Position numbers and translations under genes: made by a program. From Anaeramoeba flamelloides (Eukaryota; Metamonada; Anaeramoebidae), in contig JANTQA010000047.1 in the NCBI GenBank assembly GCA_027625915.1, positions 16,616,001-16,680,000 of the forward strand: DNA of 64,000 nt. Reading direction: 5' to 3'. Positions 40,764 through 54,343 of the stretch are shown piece by piece. Positions within the stretch are counted from its first letter, which is position 1. Each line of letters begins with the position of its first letter. The notes below the pieces were generated by a model. It was given only the letters and a program-made list of their open reading frames with translations. It was not told the origin of the DNA and did no database searches.

Positions 40764-41678
40764 AAGAAATTTGTTGTTCAAATTACTTTAAAATTATCTT
40801 TCATTCATTTTCAAAAAGTGTGAAAAAAGGTTTGCACATTCTGACCAAAAAATAGTTCAAAAAACTTAAAACAAACTCTTTTCAAAACAGTTTTAAATCT
40901 TTTTTGGCACACTTTTTTAAAAGTCCAATCCCAAAAATCAATCTATGAAAAATAAAATAAAATCGAAGGTTGAAGGTGGAAGGATAAAGAAAACAGCAAT
41001 AAGATTGCTTCTTTTTATCCACAAGAACTAATTTTATAATTACTAGGAATTTCGATCGACGTGAATGAAGTTATTCAGAAGTCACCTAAACCTCTTCGAT
41101 AATAGTCTCCAAAAACAAGAAATTTATTTTATCGTTAGATTATTGTAAAAAATAAAGATCAATTTAAATTTTTCCACAGAAATTCTTATTTATTATTTTT
41201 TCCTTTTTTTTTTAATACAGAATATTTTTTTTTTGAGTTTTCAAGTTTAAACCCTCTGAATAGTCACTGGGTACTTTTTAGTATATTTGGGGATGTAAAT
41301 ATTAGTTAAGGTAAGAACGGGTGTAATTAGAGTGTAAATATGTTTGGTTGGGTTGGGAAGTGTTATGCCAAATTACCCAATGTATTTTTTTGGAATGAAA
41401 ATTTTCATTAGCTTTGATTTGGATTACATTGGACTGGTACGTGTATTTAAATTTTGATAGATAGTGTTATTATTGGAATGTATTAGAGATTTCATTTTTT
41501 TTTAGTAATGATAAATAATTAGATAATATCTTAATTGAGGTTGTTTCTCTCATCTGTTAAAACAATTTAGAAATTGTCAGAAATGTTATAGTGTTTTAAT
41601 ATACCAATTCTGTTTACAAATTGTGATGAATAAAAGTCATCAAAATATTTTAATTTTGCGAATATTATTCTTTCAACC

Positions 41679-41709
<31 letters not shown>

Positions 41710-41937
41710 AGAATAAAATTCCAATTTTACAGTTAAATTTTAGTGTATTGGTAGAATGTTTCTTGAGAGTTCTTCAGAAAATGTATTTACTTTTTGAAAA
41801 AAAAATTGGTGTTTTTTTTTTCGGGTATTTTTGGGAATATTTGATATATTCTTTTTTTTTCGATCAAAATATTTATTCGTGTTTAAATCCCTAGTATCAG
41901 TAAAAAAAAAACAATAAATGGACATTTATAAACTATA
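40764..41937. other. RMI1 downstream region
   Basis: 3' flank with AT-rich sequence and a poly-A run of about 27 bases at 41680-41706. No gene or clear repeat. Confidence 0.4.
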
Positions 41938-42455
41938 TTCTAAATTTTTGGACACAGTTTAATGAGCTGAAAGAATAACAATACTACGCTTTAAATTCAA
42001 TTTGGAAATAATTTTGATTTTACAAACTATTTCATTTTTTGTCTTTTTTGTTTTGTTTTCATTTCCTTTTTTGTAGTTACGTAATCTGCTTGGTTAGATC
42101 TGTTAATTTTTTTTTCAATAGTTGATAGAAAGTTAGTGTTGAATTTGTTAAATTGAAAAACATCATACAATTGGTAGATTGTATCTTATCATTTGATGGA
42201 TCAAGAATTTGTGGTGAAATTCCAACAAATTAATCAATACATTTTTTGTTCAGCTCATTTCATTATTTTGGATATACTCATTTTTATTTTTGAGTTTTCT
42301 ATTTTTTTTCTTTTATTTGGATTAAAATGGTTAATTATTAAAACATTAATAATGGGTAACTTAATTTTTTTTTTATATTAGGCTTGGAAAAATGCAATAA
42401 ATTGGGTTTGTTTTTTCCTATTTTTGATTTTGGGTGTGTCCAAATTTTTGGAAGG
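41938..42455 (+). mobile_element. Repeat family F, copy 3 (diverged)
   Basis: The left end AAATTTTTGGACACAG and right end GGTGTGTCCAAATTTTTGG are inverted repeats of one another. The interior shares CATTTCATTTTTTG, GTTACGTAATCTGCTTGG and AGTTGATAGA blocks with the 62572 copy. A (TA)n tract starts right after the right end, as also at 63113. The GGACACACC-like terminus resembles Tc1-type inverted repeats. Confidence 0.55.
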
Positions 42456-43253
42456 GTATATATATATATATATATATATATACTTTTTTGTAATATCTTT
42501 AAACGATATTTTTGAATCAAGTATTTGATTAGGTTTGAATAAAAATCATTTTTACATTTCAGGCAGCATTTTGTTAATTTGGAGTAAAAAAAAAAAAAGG
42601 AGATTGAAAAAAATGACAAAAAAAGGACATTTTTTGCTTTTAAACTGGAAATAGGGCTTTATATAGTTATTTTGATAATATTCTTTTCTTTTGATTTGGT
42701 AATTATTAAAAAAAATAGTTTTTTTCCAATTCAATAAATAATGTTAATCACTCTTTTCCAAAAATTATATTTATATACCTGAAGTTCTTTTAAAAAATAA
42801 ACATGATATATAAATTATAAAATAATATATTAAACTTGTATTAGAATGTATTAAAAAAATATATTTTGTGAAATTATAAATGTTGTGGTATTTTTTGCTT
42901 GTTAGTCACCTGTTTTAAAATTTTTTAAACAAATACAAATGAAAAGTGCATTTTTTTCTATTAAAATATTAATCTGTATTAAATATCGAGAAAAATACAA
43001 CTGTTATTTTGTTTTATAATTGGAAATAGAGCATCTGATATTATTAAAAGATAATTTACAATAATACAAATGAAAAATTGAAAAAAATCATTTTAATTAT
43101 TTTTTTCTTGATTTTTTCTTGATTGTTTTTTCTTTTTAATTTTAAACTTCTGGATAAAAAAAAATAATTAAATGGTTGAGATAACAATAAAATCTTCAAA
43201 ATTTTTCATAAAAAAAAAATCAAAAGAACGAAAAAAATTATTCACTCAAAATC

Positions 43254-43284
<31 letters not shown>

Positions 43285-43860
43285 TAATAAAGAACTGTAA
43301 TAATTTGATAACACGGTCAGGAAATTGAAAATGGCTTTAAAGTAATAGAAAAAAAAATATTAATTAAATCGTATCTAGCCACAAATGTTATTTTACCTAT
43401 TTTGGGTATTTTGTTTGATTTTTCGGGTATAAAAAATATTTTTGGGGGGGGGGGGGGCAGGTTATTTGAAATCAGCCAAAATAATAAATCATAATCATCT
43501 TTTAACCATATTTAATCGTTTTTAAAAATATTTTTCTTAATAATTTAAAAAATAAAAATAAAAGTATTTTCTTTGATATTAATAATTTCACAAGTATAAA
43601 ATTAATATTATATGAAAATATTATAATTTTTTTGCCAAATAATGAAATAAAATTACCTGCAAAAAGAAGAATAGCTTTTTGAGGAAGGCAAAAAAAGAAG
43701 AAATTAATTAAAGTAATATAATCAAATATTGAAATATTAATTTTTATTATTAGTATTGTGAGAAAGGAGTAATCAAAGAAAATTTACTAAATAAAAAAGA
43801 GAAGAAGAAAAATAATTAAAACATTAAAGTAAAAAAAATATTATATCATTTACATAACCA
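42456..43860. other. AT-rich stretch with microsatellites
   Basis: Contains (TA)n at 42459-42482, (AAT)n at 43254-43282 and a run of 14 G at 43444-43457. No gene seen. Confidence 0.5.
43444..43457. repeat. G14 homopolymer
   Basis: Fourteen consecutive G in surroundings that are mostly A and T. No other G or C run in the window approaches this length. Confidence 0.9.
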
Positions 43861-43869
43861 AATTAAAAA

Positions 43870-43998
43870 TTATCCACGCCCTGAAACGGGAGGGGTAAAA
43901 ACCCGATAAAAGGGTATTAATAATAGATAAAAAACCCCAAACTGTGATTAATAAATTTGTATTCCGCGGCTCCGAAAAGTGGGGCACTATGTACCCGA
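43870..43998. other. GC-rich patch in an interspersed repeat
   Basis: Contains CACGCCCTGAAACGGGAGGG, AAAAACCCGATAAAAGGG and CCGCGGCTCCGAAAAGTGGGG, far richer in G+C than its flanks. The flanks on both sides match 52030-52330, where the corresponding part is less GC-rich. I see no tRNA fold or reading frame. It could be part of an old repeat or an unrecognised structured RNA. Confidence 0.4.
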
Positions 43999-45688
43999 AT
44001 TTGTATATTTTTTTACTATTTTAGGAATTTTTTATTTTCAATTTTTTTGTTTTCATTTTTTTTTTATTACCTTAAGTTTTCTAAAAATATTAATTTTTAT
44101 TTATATTAAAATAATTATCAAAAAAATCGAACTCATATGATAGAAAAAAAAATTAAGTTTCTATAGTACTTTTAAAACAATAAGGTCTTTTGTAGAATTA
44201 TATCTTTAAAAAAATGAAAAGTCGCAATATATTATTGAGTCTGTGTTATAAATTGGAGTGTGGAGAAAAAATTTTTTTAGGAAAAGTTTTAATTCTGACA
44301 ATCTAAAAAAAAAAAAAAAAAATTAATCGATTTAAATAGAATTTTTGAGAAATTTTTTATCAAAATATTCTTTCATAATAAACAATTAAGTAATGAATGA
44401 ATTTGTAATTTTACAGTTATTTAACTTTAATTAAATATTCTTTTTTTAATATAAAAATTCTAAAAAAATCTAAAACTTAAAAATTATTATATTCTCCAGA
44501 ATTTGTTGTAATTGAACGGATTAATTTTAAAAGATCAACTCTTATTGGAAAAAAAGAGTATTTTTCTTAAATATATAACTTATATGTGGTAAAAAAGGTT
44601 GTTAAAATTTTAGAAAAAAAAAAATCATTTGTAATGTTGAACCTCAATTGCCTTCAATAAAGATATTACTTTTGGTTACATTATGTCATTTTTCCTTGCT
44701 ATTTATTATTTAATAATTAAGGGATACTCATGATCTTTTTATAAAATTGTTTACCACAACAAACCAGTTCACAAAGTGGGTTCGAAATATGTTTTACCCT
44801 TGATATTTTTAAAAAAATTTTCAAATTTCTTTTGTGTTTTGATCTCTTCAGAAAATTAAAAATATTTTTTTACAAATCCAAATGTTTGTACAAAAAAATT
44901 AGAAAAGTCCAAAATAAATAAAGTAAAAGCTCTTTTATTTTTTTTTTAATAGTAGTCCTAAATGTAGAGTTTCTCATTGAGTTATAATATATCGTATCTA
45001 AACCAAATATTGTTTAATTCAACTTTAGAAAAATAAATTTTATCTTCAAGGCACCATCAATAAAAAACAAAATTAAATTGCAAGGTCTTTTATTATCAAA
45101 TTTTCAACAGAAGTTTTGGGTTTTTTCTCTAATAAAATGGAAAAAATATTTGACAAACTTAAAAGAAAAATTAAACTTCCAATCCAAAAAACTTTGATTA
45201 AAAATAAAATCAATTTTTGTCGAGTGGAAATTACTTTATCCAAATTTTACTTTCTGATCCTATTATTAGAAATAGTAAAACAATTAACACACTGTAACCA
45301 TCGTAACTGATTCTGTCTGTGAAAAGAAATTCCAGAAAATGCTTGTAGGATGTTACTTTTTCTGACAAACGGAAAAAGATCTGAATTAGAAAGGTATTTT
45401 TAACTCAAAAAATCAAGGAGACTTGAATTTTCAATTTAAATTCTTGAGTAACAACAGTGTGTATCATAAAAACATTCTTCTTTACGATTTTTGAATTTTC
45501 TTACAACTTTTTGACAGAAACAATTCTCACCCTTTGACAAAAAATTTTCGAATAAAGATGAAAAAATTTCAAAGTTAGATGGAAAAGAAAAGAACATTTT
45601 TGTGAGGTTCAAATTAGTTGTTTATAAAAAAAATCAAATAAAAGAAAGTCATTTTTTTTCACCTTTTATTCTTAATTATTTTCTTCAA
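43999..45688. other. AT-rich region upstream of the DPYD gene
   Basis: No supported gene. TTAAGGGATACTC at 44718 resembles the ends of the TTAA-flanked families but has no partner that I could find. The last ~200 bases precede the DPYD start. Confidence 0.4.
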
Positions 45689-46440
45689 ATGTCTACAAAA
45701 AAAGTCTCTGAAGTCGAAGACCCAGAACAATATTTGCTCTATCCAGAAACTAGAAAAAGTGCAAAAGTTTTACCAACAAAAATTAACAGGGTAGAAAAAC
45801 TGAAATGGAAACGAAACATCCCTTGCAAAGGATGCGAAAAATCTTTTAATTTTAAGGATATTAAGCACACAACATTAACAGAAAAAGAAGCAATCACAGA
45901 AGCCAGAAGATGTTTAAAATGTTCAGATGCTCCTTGTATCAAGGTAAACAATTTGATATTAAAAAAAATTTTTTTTTTTTTTTTCTTATTTTTTTTTTTT
46001 TCTGTTCCTTCCTCAACTAATTCAAATAAAATTAATTGAGTAAGGATCTTTAACTTTACTTTTCAAGATCCAAAAATAATTCTGTTTAATGCTTTTTCAT
46101 ACTTTTTTCTTTTTTTTCTTCAATTTTTTTATCAAAAAAAAAAATGTTAACTTTTTACATTTTTTTACAACTTTATGATCTGGATTATATTTCTTTGTTT
46201 TGAAAAAAATATTGAAACACTTACTAAAATAAGACCCAGTTAATTTCAGAATTATTTTTGGTCAATTAACATTTTTTTGTTTTAGGGATCAAAAAAAAAA
46301 AGTGTTCTACCCTCTATTTTTTTTCGATCAAATTTTCTGAAATAATGATCAATAAACAAGGTTGTTTTTTTGATTTCTGAAAAAGAGTTTTCAATTGTTA
46401 AAGTCAAATTTTTTTATATTTTATTGATCTTGGAAAACGG

Positions 46441-46472
<32 letters not shown>

Positions 46473-49400
46473 CTTTTTTTTGAATAAAACGAAAAACTGA
46501 ATTAAATCTAAAGTGATTTTTTTCTTCCTTATTCGTTTGAAATTAACAACTTAACTTTTATCTCTTTTTCTTTTTTTTTTCTCCTTTTGATTAAAATTAA
46601 AAAAAAAATTAATATTTTATTATTTTTAGGGCTGCCCAACAAGTATTGACATCAAAGCATTTATCCAAAATATTTCAACACGTAATTTCTATGGAGCTGC
46701 TAAAACTATCTTGTCTGACAATCCTGTAAATAATTTTCTTTTGTTTTTTTATATATTTTCGAAAATTCATTTTAAAAAAGTGAAATCATCAAGTTTTAAA
46801 AAGTCCTCAAAGTAATATAGTTATGTACCTTCTTTTAAACTGTTTTTGAGACCCTTTTTAAAACATTTCGAATTCCCCTTTTTTTAAAATGACAGCATCC
46901 TTTCTTTGCTGATATTTGAATTCAAAATGAGGATACTTTTCAATTTCCTTTTTCAAATAGAGACCCAAATTGCATCTATTTCTTTGAGAACTCTATTTAC
47001 TAAAAGAAACATCTGGAAAAGGAAGTGAAATTTTTTTCCCTTTTATAATTTAAATTTCCGTAAATGTTTAATTAATCTATATTTTTTAAAGAAATGGAAA
47101 GGATCTTTTTTTAAATTTTAATTCTTATTGGCAAATTTACAATTAAATTAATACAAAACTGATTTTTTAAATTGAAAAAAATTGTCAAGGCTTACTTCTT
47201 TACCCCTTTTAGAAAAAAAAAAAAAATGATTTTTTTTTGACAAACTTTGGATCCTCCCAATCATCAAAGTAGCTATTACTTGAAATTTGTCAAAATGATT
47301 TTGTAAATAACAAAGAGTGGATCTGTTTGAAATTTCATGGATTTAAAAAGCTACCTAAAAATAATGAGGCCAAAAAAACTCTGAATGTATGGCTGGGAAT
47401 TGGCCTACTTGGGATGATAAACTGTTTTCTCTATACTGGTGAAAACTTTTTTTTTCTCACTTTATAGATACTCTATTAAAAAAAAAATATTTTTCTTGAT
47501 TCATCATCTTATTTATTAACCAAAATTCAATTTTATTGAAATACAGCCGTTTTAAAATTGAAAAGACTTTATCAAACTTTTATCAAGTTTTCTCTTTTCA
47601 AAAAGTGGAAAACTTTTTCAAAATTACAACTTTTTGAAAGTTTTTTGTTTTAATAAAGTGATCTTCTTCAACTTTAAATAAGGTGTAGATTCTGGAGTCT
47701 GAAGGAAAGAAAGCTCTTTTTTGAAAAAAAAAAAAACCTCTCTTTATTTAAATAGGTAACTTTAAAAAAGTTTTAATTTTGACAAAATCATAAAAAAAAA
47801 AAATTACTCACTTTTTGAAAATTACTGTAATATTTGATGAAAAATAAATTGAAACGAATTTTTCATTCCTTTTTCCAAGAAAGATTTTTGAAAATATCTT
47901 TGAAAATTTTTTACTGTTCCTTAACCAAAATTGGGTATATTATTATAAAACGATGAATTTTAATGAATGTTATTTATTAAATAATAATATGCTTTTTTGA
48001 AAAGCTAAATGAAACTTTTGGACAATTTATTTTTCAACTAACCGCAATAAAAAGATGATTTAATTGAATTGAAAGTAAATTCGAGATCCAAGTATTTAAT
48101 AAAGTCCATACTTTTTTTTTTAAAAAAAAAAAATTCTTTAATGGGAATTAAAAGGAAGTAATTAAAAGACGATTCAAAAAACGATCAGTCAAAAAAAAAA
48201 AAATATTAATTTATTTGAAATTTCTCGATAATTGATAATTGATAATCAATAAAATGAGAATTAATAATTAATAATGGATAATAAATAATTTATAATTAAA
48301 AATAAAAAAAAATTAAAAATGATTAGGTTGGTTTAAGTTGTGGAATGGTCTGTCCTGTTTCCAATCTTTGCCAAGGAAATTGTAACTTAACAAATGAAGA
48401 ACCAATTAATATTTCGGGCTTACAAGACTTTGCACTTCAAGCCTTTAGAAAGATGCAAATCCCACAAATCAGAGATCCAAAGATCGACTTTGAAAATTTA
48501 CCAAAATCATATTCAACGAAAATTGCATGTTTAGGATGTGGTCCAAGTTCCATTTCCACTGCCACATATTTAGCACGTTTAGGGTATAAAGATATTACAG
48601 TTTTTGAAAAAAATTCATATCCAGGTGGTATCTCAAGTTCCGAAATCCCCTCATTCCGTTTACCATTTGAGGCTGTTAAATGGGAAGTTTCACTAATGGA
48701 AGATTTGGGTGTCAAGGTCCAATATAACACAGAACTTGGAAAAAACGGATTCACTGTTCAGAAATTAAAAGAAGATGGATACGATGCAGTATTTGTTGGA
48801 ATTGGTTTACCAGAGCCACAAACCATTCCAGCTTTTGATGGGCTTACAGAAGAAAACGGATTCTACAGTTCAAAAACATTTTTGCCAATTGTTTCAATGG
48901 CATCAAAGACTAAGATGGTCGAAAATATTCCAAAATTACCACAACTTGGCAGACATACATTGGTTCTTGGTGCTGGTGATACGTCAGTTGATTGTGCTTT
49001 ATCCGCATTTAGGTAATTATTAACATTTTTAACTATTAACAAGAAACTGGAAACAACACAAAAACATAAACATAGCAAACAAACAAAAATAAAATTTAAA
49101 TATCAAATAATAAACTCTTAATAAATTTAAATATTTGCCAAATACTAAATTAATCTTATTTTCTTTCCAATTTTTCTTTTATTCTTTAATATTATTCTTT
49201 GAAATAAAAAAAAAAAAAAAAAAAATAAAAAACCATAAATACAAATAAATAAAAAAATAGATGTGGATCAAAAAGAGTAAGCTTATGTTTCAGAAAGTCA
49301 ACCGACGATATGAAAGCTGTTGACGATGAATTACAATCTGCCCGCGAAGAAGGAGTAGAATTACAATCATATATTACATTAAAAAACATTAATCTTGAAA

Positions 49401-51767
49401 ATGGAAAAATTGTATCTTGTACTTTCTATAGATGCGACAAAGACGAAGAAGGAAACTATTACACCGACAAAACCCAAGAAGTTACCCTTAAATGTGATAG
49501 CGTCATTTCTGCATTTGGATCCAAATTAGAAAAGAAAGAACTTCAAAATTCTCTTTTACCATTACAATTCAACGAAAGAAGAAAAGCACAAATTAACCAT
49601 GACACCTTACAAAGCAATGACGCCAAATGGATCTTTGTCGGGGGCGATTTAGCTGGCGGTAAAATGACTGTCGAAGCTGCTAATGATGGTAAAACAGCTG
49701 CTTGGAGTATGCATTGTTATATTCAACAACAAAACGGTAATGAAGAAATTGCCAAACAAAAGCCAGAACTTCCTAAGTTCTATACAGAAGTCGATTTAGT
49801 CGATTTGTCAACAACAGTTTGTGGAATCAAATTTGAAAATCCATATGGTTTAGCTTCTGCACCTTGCTGTACGTCATCTGCATTGATTAGAGTAAATATA
49901 TTTTTGTTTTTTCTTTCTTTTCTATTTATTTTAAAGCGAATCGAAAAATTAAATTTGATAAAAATGTCATCCAGATTTGTAAAAATTAAAAAAAAAAATA
50001 TTTCAATTTCTTTTGTTCAATCAAACACGAATAAAAGAAATTCGATGAAATTATTGAAGAATTATCTTGTGATTGGTTATCATTTATTTAAAAATAAAAC
50101 CAATAAAAGTTAATTTCTGAAATTTTTTATTGTCAGAACAAATGGAATTTTTTTTTTTTTCCGATTTATTTGATAATTATTATTAATATTTATCGTCTTT
50201 TTCAAAATATTTTATAAATATAAAAAAAAAAACCAAAAAATTAAATTTTATTTCTATTTTTCTTTGATTTACTTTTAATAATGACAATTTAAAAAAAATA
50301 AAAATCAAAAATAAAAAAAAAAAAAAAAAATCAAAATAGAGATCATTTGAAGCAGGATGGGGTTATGCAGTACCAAAAACATTTACATTAGATAAAGATA
50401 TTGTCAATAATATCTCTCCAAGAATTTCAAGTGAACACGATCATAATTATGGAACTAATCAATCAGGTTTCTTAAATATTGAATTAATTTCCGATAAATC
50501 AGGCCACTATTGGCTTAAGGCAATTCAAGAATTAAAGGAAGATTTCCCAGAAAAGGTAATCATTGCGTCCATTGCAGCACCATGTATTAAGGAAGATTGG
50601 GAACTTTTAGCTAAGAAATGTGAAGAAGCGGGATCTGACGGTTTGGAATTGAATTTATCTTGTCCACATGGTATGAAGGATCGAGGAATGGGAACAGCAC
50701 TTGGTGTCAACCCCAAGTTGGTAACACAGGTGTGTAAATGGGTCAAGGGAGCATGTAACATCCCCGTGTTCGCCAAATTGACACCAAACATTTCAGATAT
50801 CCGTGTGATCGCTGAAGCCGCCGTTGAAGGTGGAGCCGATGGTGTCACCACAACAAACACCTTATTAAGTATGATCAATGTCGAATCCAACGGAACAAGT
50901 TGGCCATCAGTCGGTAAAAAGGAACATAAAACTACCTATGGTGGATTATCCGGTAACTACATCAAGCCATTAGCCCTCAGAATGATCTCCCAAATTAAAA
51001 AAAAATTCCCAGAGCTTCCAATTTTGGGATTGGGTGGAATTGAGTCCGCTGAACATACCATGAAATTTTTAAATGCAGGCTCCAATGTTGTGCAAGTTGG
51101 CTCTGCAATTATGAACTCAGACTACACAATCGTAGACGACATGATAACAGGGCTCCAATGCTTATTATATATGAAATCTCGCCCAGATTTAAGAGAATGG
51201 GAATACCAAACACCAAGATTGAAAAACTACCTCCCTAAGGAACAAATTTATAAGAAATCTACTCCTCTCTTTGGTGAATTCTTATCAGAAAAAAATGAAA
51301 AAGAACAAAAGAAACTTTCCAGAGAAAAGATCGCAAAAGAATCATTCGAATTAATCAAGGCACCTAAACAAGACAGAAAGGTCCCATCAATCAAGGACAT
51401 GGTTGGAATTGCAAATGAAAAAGTCAGTACCTGGTCTGGCCTCTCCCACAAAACTTCTGATCACGTAGTTGCCTTAATTGCAGACGAAGAAGAATGTATC
51501 AATTGTGGTAAATGCTATATGACCTGTCCTTATGACGCAATCGATTTTGATGAAAAAACTCATATCCCTCTCGTTAATGAAAATTGCTCAGGATGTGGTA
51601 TCTGCCAAAGCGTATGCCCAGTCGTAGACTGTATTTCCTTTGTTACTAGAGAAATCCCTTATATCGTCAAACACGGTCTCCCTGAAGAAATCCAATTAAA
51701 ACAAATCGAAAAATATAACCAAGGAGAAAGAGAAGAAGACAGAAAGGGGGTTGAAGGAAAGCTTTAA
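45689..51767 (+). CDS. DPYD: Dihydropyrimidine dehydrogenase (NADP+), five exons
   Basis: Reduces uracil and thymine with NADPH, the first step of pyrimidine breakdown, in the cytosol. Exons: 45689-45943, 46630-46725, 48327-49012, 49261-49891, 50340-51767, all GT-AG, giving 1,031 residues against 1,025 in human. The N-terminal iron-sulfur ligands are [13 protein letters not shown] and [15 protein letters not shown], plus the unusual Gln ligand in GLQDFA. FAD site: [15 protein letters not shown] site: [17 protein letters not shown] joined across intron 3 to [15 protein letters not shown]/substrate domain: [16 protein letters not shown] (across intron 4). The catalytic Cys (671 in pig) lies in [16 protein letters not shown]-terminal ferredoxin-like clusters: [18 protein letters not shown] and [16 protein letters not shown]. 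Every expected ligand and catalytic residue that I could place is present, so the enzyme should be active. Exon 4 starts at 49261, not at the later CAG, because only that restores the conserved CGxKRV segment. Confidence 0.96.
46726..48326. other. DPYD intron 2 (1,601 bp)
   Basis: GTAAAT donor, GATTAG acceptor, joining DNP to [10 protein letters not shown] in phase 0. Much longer than the other introns here (686, 248 and 448 bp in the same gene). It contains TACAGCCGTTTTAAAATTG at 47544, an end motif like elements B and E. A matching right end was not found, so a decayed insertion may explain the length. Confidence 0.85.
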
Positions 51768-54166
51768 TTTTATCTTTATTATTCCTATTCTTTTTATTAT
51801 CATATTTGTTTTCTTTTTTCTTTGATTTTTTGAACTTTTTTATTTTATTATTTATGAGTCATTAGATCTTTTTTTTATTTTTATCAGTATAGAGATATTT
51901 CTGCTTGTTTTCAAAGATTTGGTTACAATAAAAAAAAAGGATTATTTATTTATTTTTTTTTTTTTTATATTTCTGTTTTTATTCATTTATTGAAAGAATC
52001 CACTAATTAAAGACAATTTATCAAAATAAAAAAAAAGAGAAGAAGAGAACTAATTACAAAATTATTATAAAAAATAATACGATCATTTGCATCGCCGAAT
52101 TAAAAACATATCCACTGTCGTTAAGTTTTTTTGAATTTAAAAGAATCGAGTAAAATCTTATGATTTCAATCAATTCTTTTCAATTCTGGAAAAAGATAGA
52201 AACACTTAAGACACTAAAGTGATACACTAGGTGCCCTCTTTTCTTTTTTTTTTTTTTAAGATTTTAAGTTTGACTTTTTTATTAGTAGTTTTTTCTTTAT
52301 TACCTTAAATTTTCTCACCATAAGAGGGTTGATGAAAAATTAACAATAACAACATAAATTTCATAATTTGGGTTACCCCGAAGAAATATCTTCAAAGTGT
52401 TTTTATATAAGAATAACATCTTTTATATAGAATTTTGTTGATATATTTTTGATTCTTTTTTTTATTTGATTCTAATAGATTTACATCTTTAAAAATATCA
52501 AATAATTTGAATTGTGCTTTCTTAATAAAATTAAGGGAGTCTATAATTACTTTTCAAAATAGATCAAATTGAATTTTTTTGTAATTTTGAAGAGTTTCTT
52601 GATTAATCATTATTGGTATGAAAGGTTTTTTATAATTGTAAGAGGAAAAATCATAAAAAAATGTTGTGATTTTAATTGTATTTTGATGTTTAAATTATAG
52701 AAAATCAAAAACTGTTGAAATAATCAATACTAAATATTGTTAAAAATTTGTTGGAAACCCAATTTTTTCTAAAATAGTTATTTGGAAATTTTCCCCCCTT
52801 AAAACAAGTTACACAAGTCTTATTCATCTAGTAATTATTTTTTTTTTCAAAATCATTGCCAAAATTCACAAATATACCATACAAATAATCCAAACCCACA
52901 CTAAAATACTCTAACCTCGAATAGTATACACCGACCTGTGTGCAAAAAAAAGTGTTTTAGATACCTACAGTCAATATATTTCAATCGAATTGACTGATTT
53001 GAAAAAATTGAGAATTTGACAAATTTTGGTATTTAACCAAATTTGATAAGTAATAATTTAACCGAGTTCTGTTTTTATTGAAAACCTAACAATTTTTTTT
53101 TTAAATTTGAAAAATTATAAATTTTATCATTTTTTGGGTATTTATCGAAAAGATATTGTTTTCTGCCATTCAAAAAGAATTTCAAAAAGCTTTTAATGTA
53201 ATACTAAATGTATAAAACTGGATCGATGTATCTCCTATTAGAAACTTTTTGTCAACGGAATTCTTATGTTATAAATTCATTCAACATTTTTCCTTAGTTA
53301 AATAAAGAGTGAAGAAAAAGATAAATGGGGTGGATAATGTGTTGTGTATATTATTTTTATTAACATTTTGTGACAAAAAAGTTGACAAAAGTTGGATCAA
53401 ATTTAAAATAATCAAGTAATCAAAAAGAAAAGAAAAACACAAAACAAAAAAGAATACTCTACATTATTATTTTTTTTTTTCAATTAATTGGTCAAAACTT
53501 GGGTGTATATATTGATGGTTTCCAGTTTCTCCAAAATTATGATTAAGGCTTCGTTTAAGAAATTAGCTTCGACCATGACAATCAATGCCATAAAAAGGCA
53601 GGAAAACAGATTAATTTCAAGCAAAAGTTATTTCTGTTATTTTAAGTCAATCCTATTCAGTTCGAAAGTAATAAAAATTTATTTAACTTGAAAATTCTCA
53701 AATACTTTATTTACTCTTTGACAACTAATATTTTCCAATTAAAAAATAAATATTTTTAATTCATATATCAAAATATTTTTATATGAATAATTAGTTGAAA
53801 ATCCTAAAATATTTAACTACATCGTCTTTTAGAAATGATATTTTTAGAAATTTAATTAAACTTTCTTCTTGAACAATAAGACTAAAATTTTACCCTCTTA
53901 ATTTGATTGTAACAGTAATAAGTAATACTCGTTTTGAGAACTTGAAATATAAATTTTCATTTATTAAGGACTGTGTCCCCACTTGAGGGGGGTGAGTAAT
54001 TATGTTATTTCACTTTCGCTTCTCACAAAAAAAATTCATTCTCGTTTTGAAGAAATTGGATAAAAAAAAAAAAACAAATTTTTTTGTAATCTTTTTATTT
54101 TCTCTCAGACTTTTTTTCTTTCTTTTTCAATGAAAAGGAAAAAGTAAATAACAAAAAAAAATAATA
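51768..54166. other. AT-rich region after the DPYD gene, with an old interspersed repeat
   Basis: 52000-52340 matches parts of 38060-38140 and 43790-44080. A TTAAGGGAGTCTATAATTAC end-like motif lies at 52531. The frame at 53488-53691 has no ATG start where called and no recognised family. No gene supported. Confidence 0.4.
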
Positions 54167-54341
54167 CAGCCAGCTGCACTTTTAAGGCACAAACTTCGAC
54201 GAAATTTAAGGTATAATAAAAACCTCAAATTAAGACACAAAATCCAAATTCTAGTAAAATAAATTGTGTAAAAAAAAAAATTAAAAAATTTTGTACCTTA
54301 AATTTCCTTCAAAGTTTATTTCTTAAATGTGGAGCTGGCTG
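54167..54341. mobile_element. CAGTC-type MITE, copy A5
   Basis: 175 bp flanked by TA (54165-54166 and 54342-54343). The left end is CAGCCAGCTGCACTTTTAAG and the right end GTGGAGCTGGCTG. Both ends carry matching compensatory changes from the family CAGTCAGTTTCAC, so this belongs to a variant subfamily. Internal arms keep GGCACAAACTT and AAATTAAGACACAAAA. Confidence 0.82.
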
Positions 54342-54343
54342 TA

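Noticed and set aside
42338-42619. Minus-strand frame with an Ile-Tyr stretch
   Set aside because: Crosses repeat F3 and its (TA)n tract; not coding.
49310-50113. DPYD exon 4 read through into the following intron
   Set aside because: The frame beyond 49891 is AT-rich intron sequence; the GTAAAT donor and the conserved joining to exon 5 define the true end.
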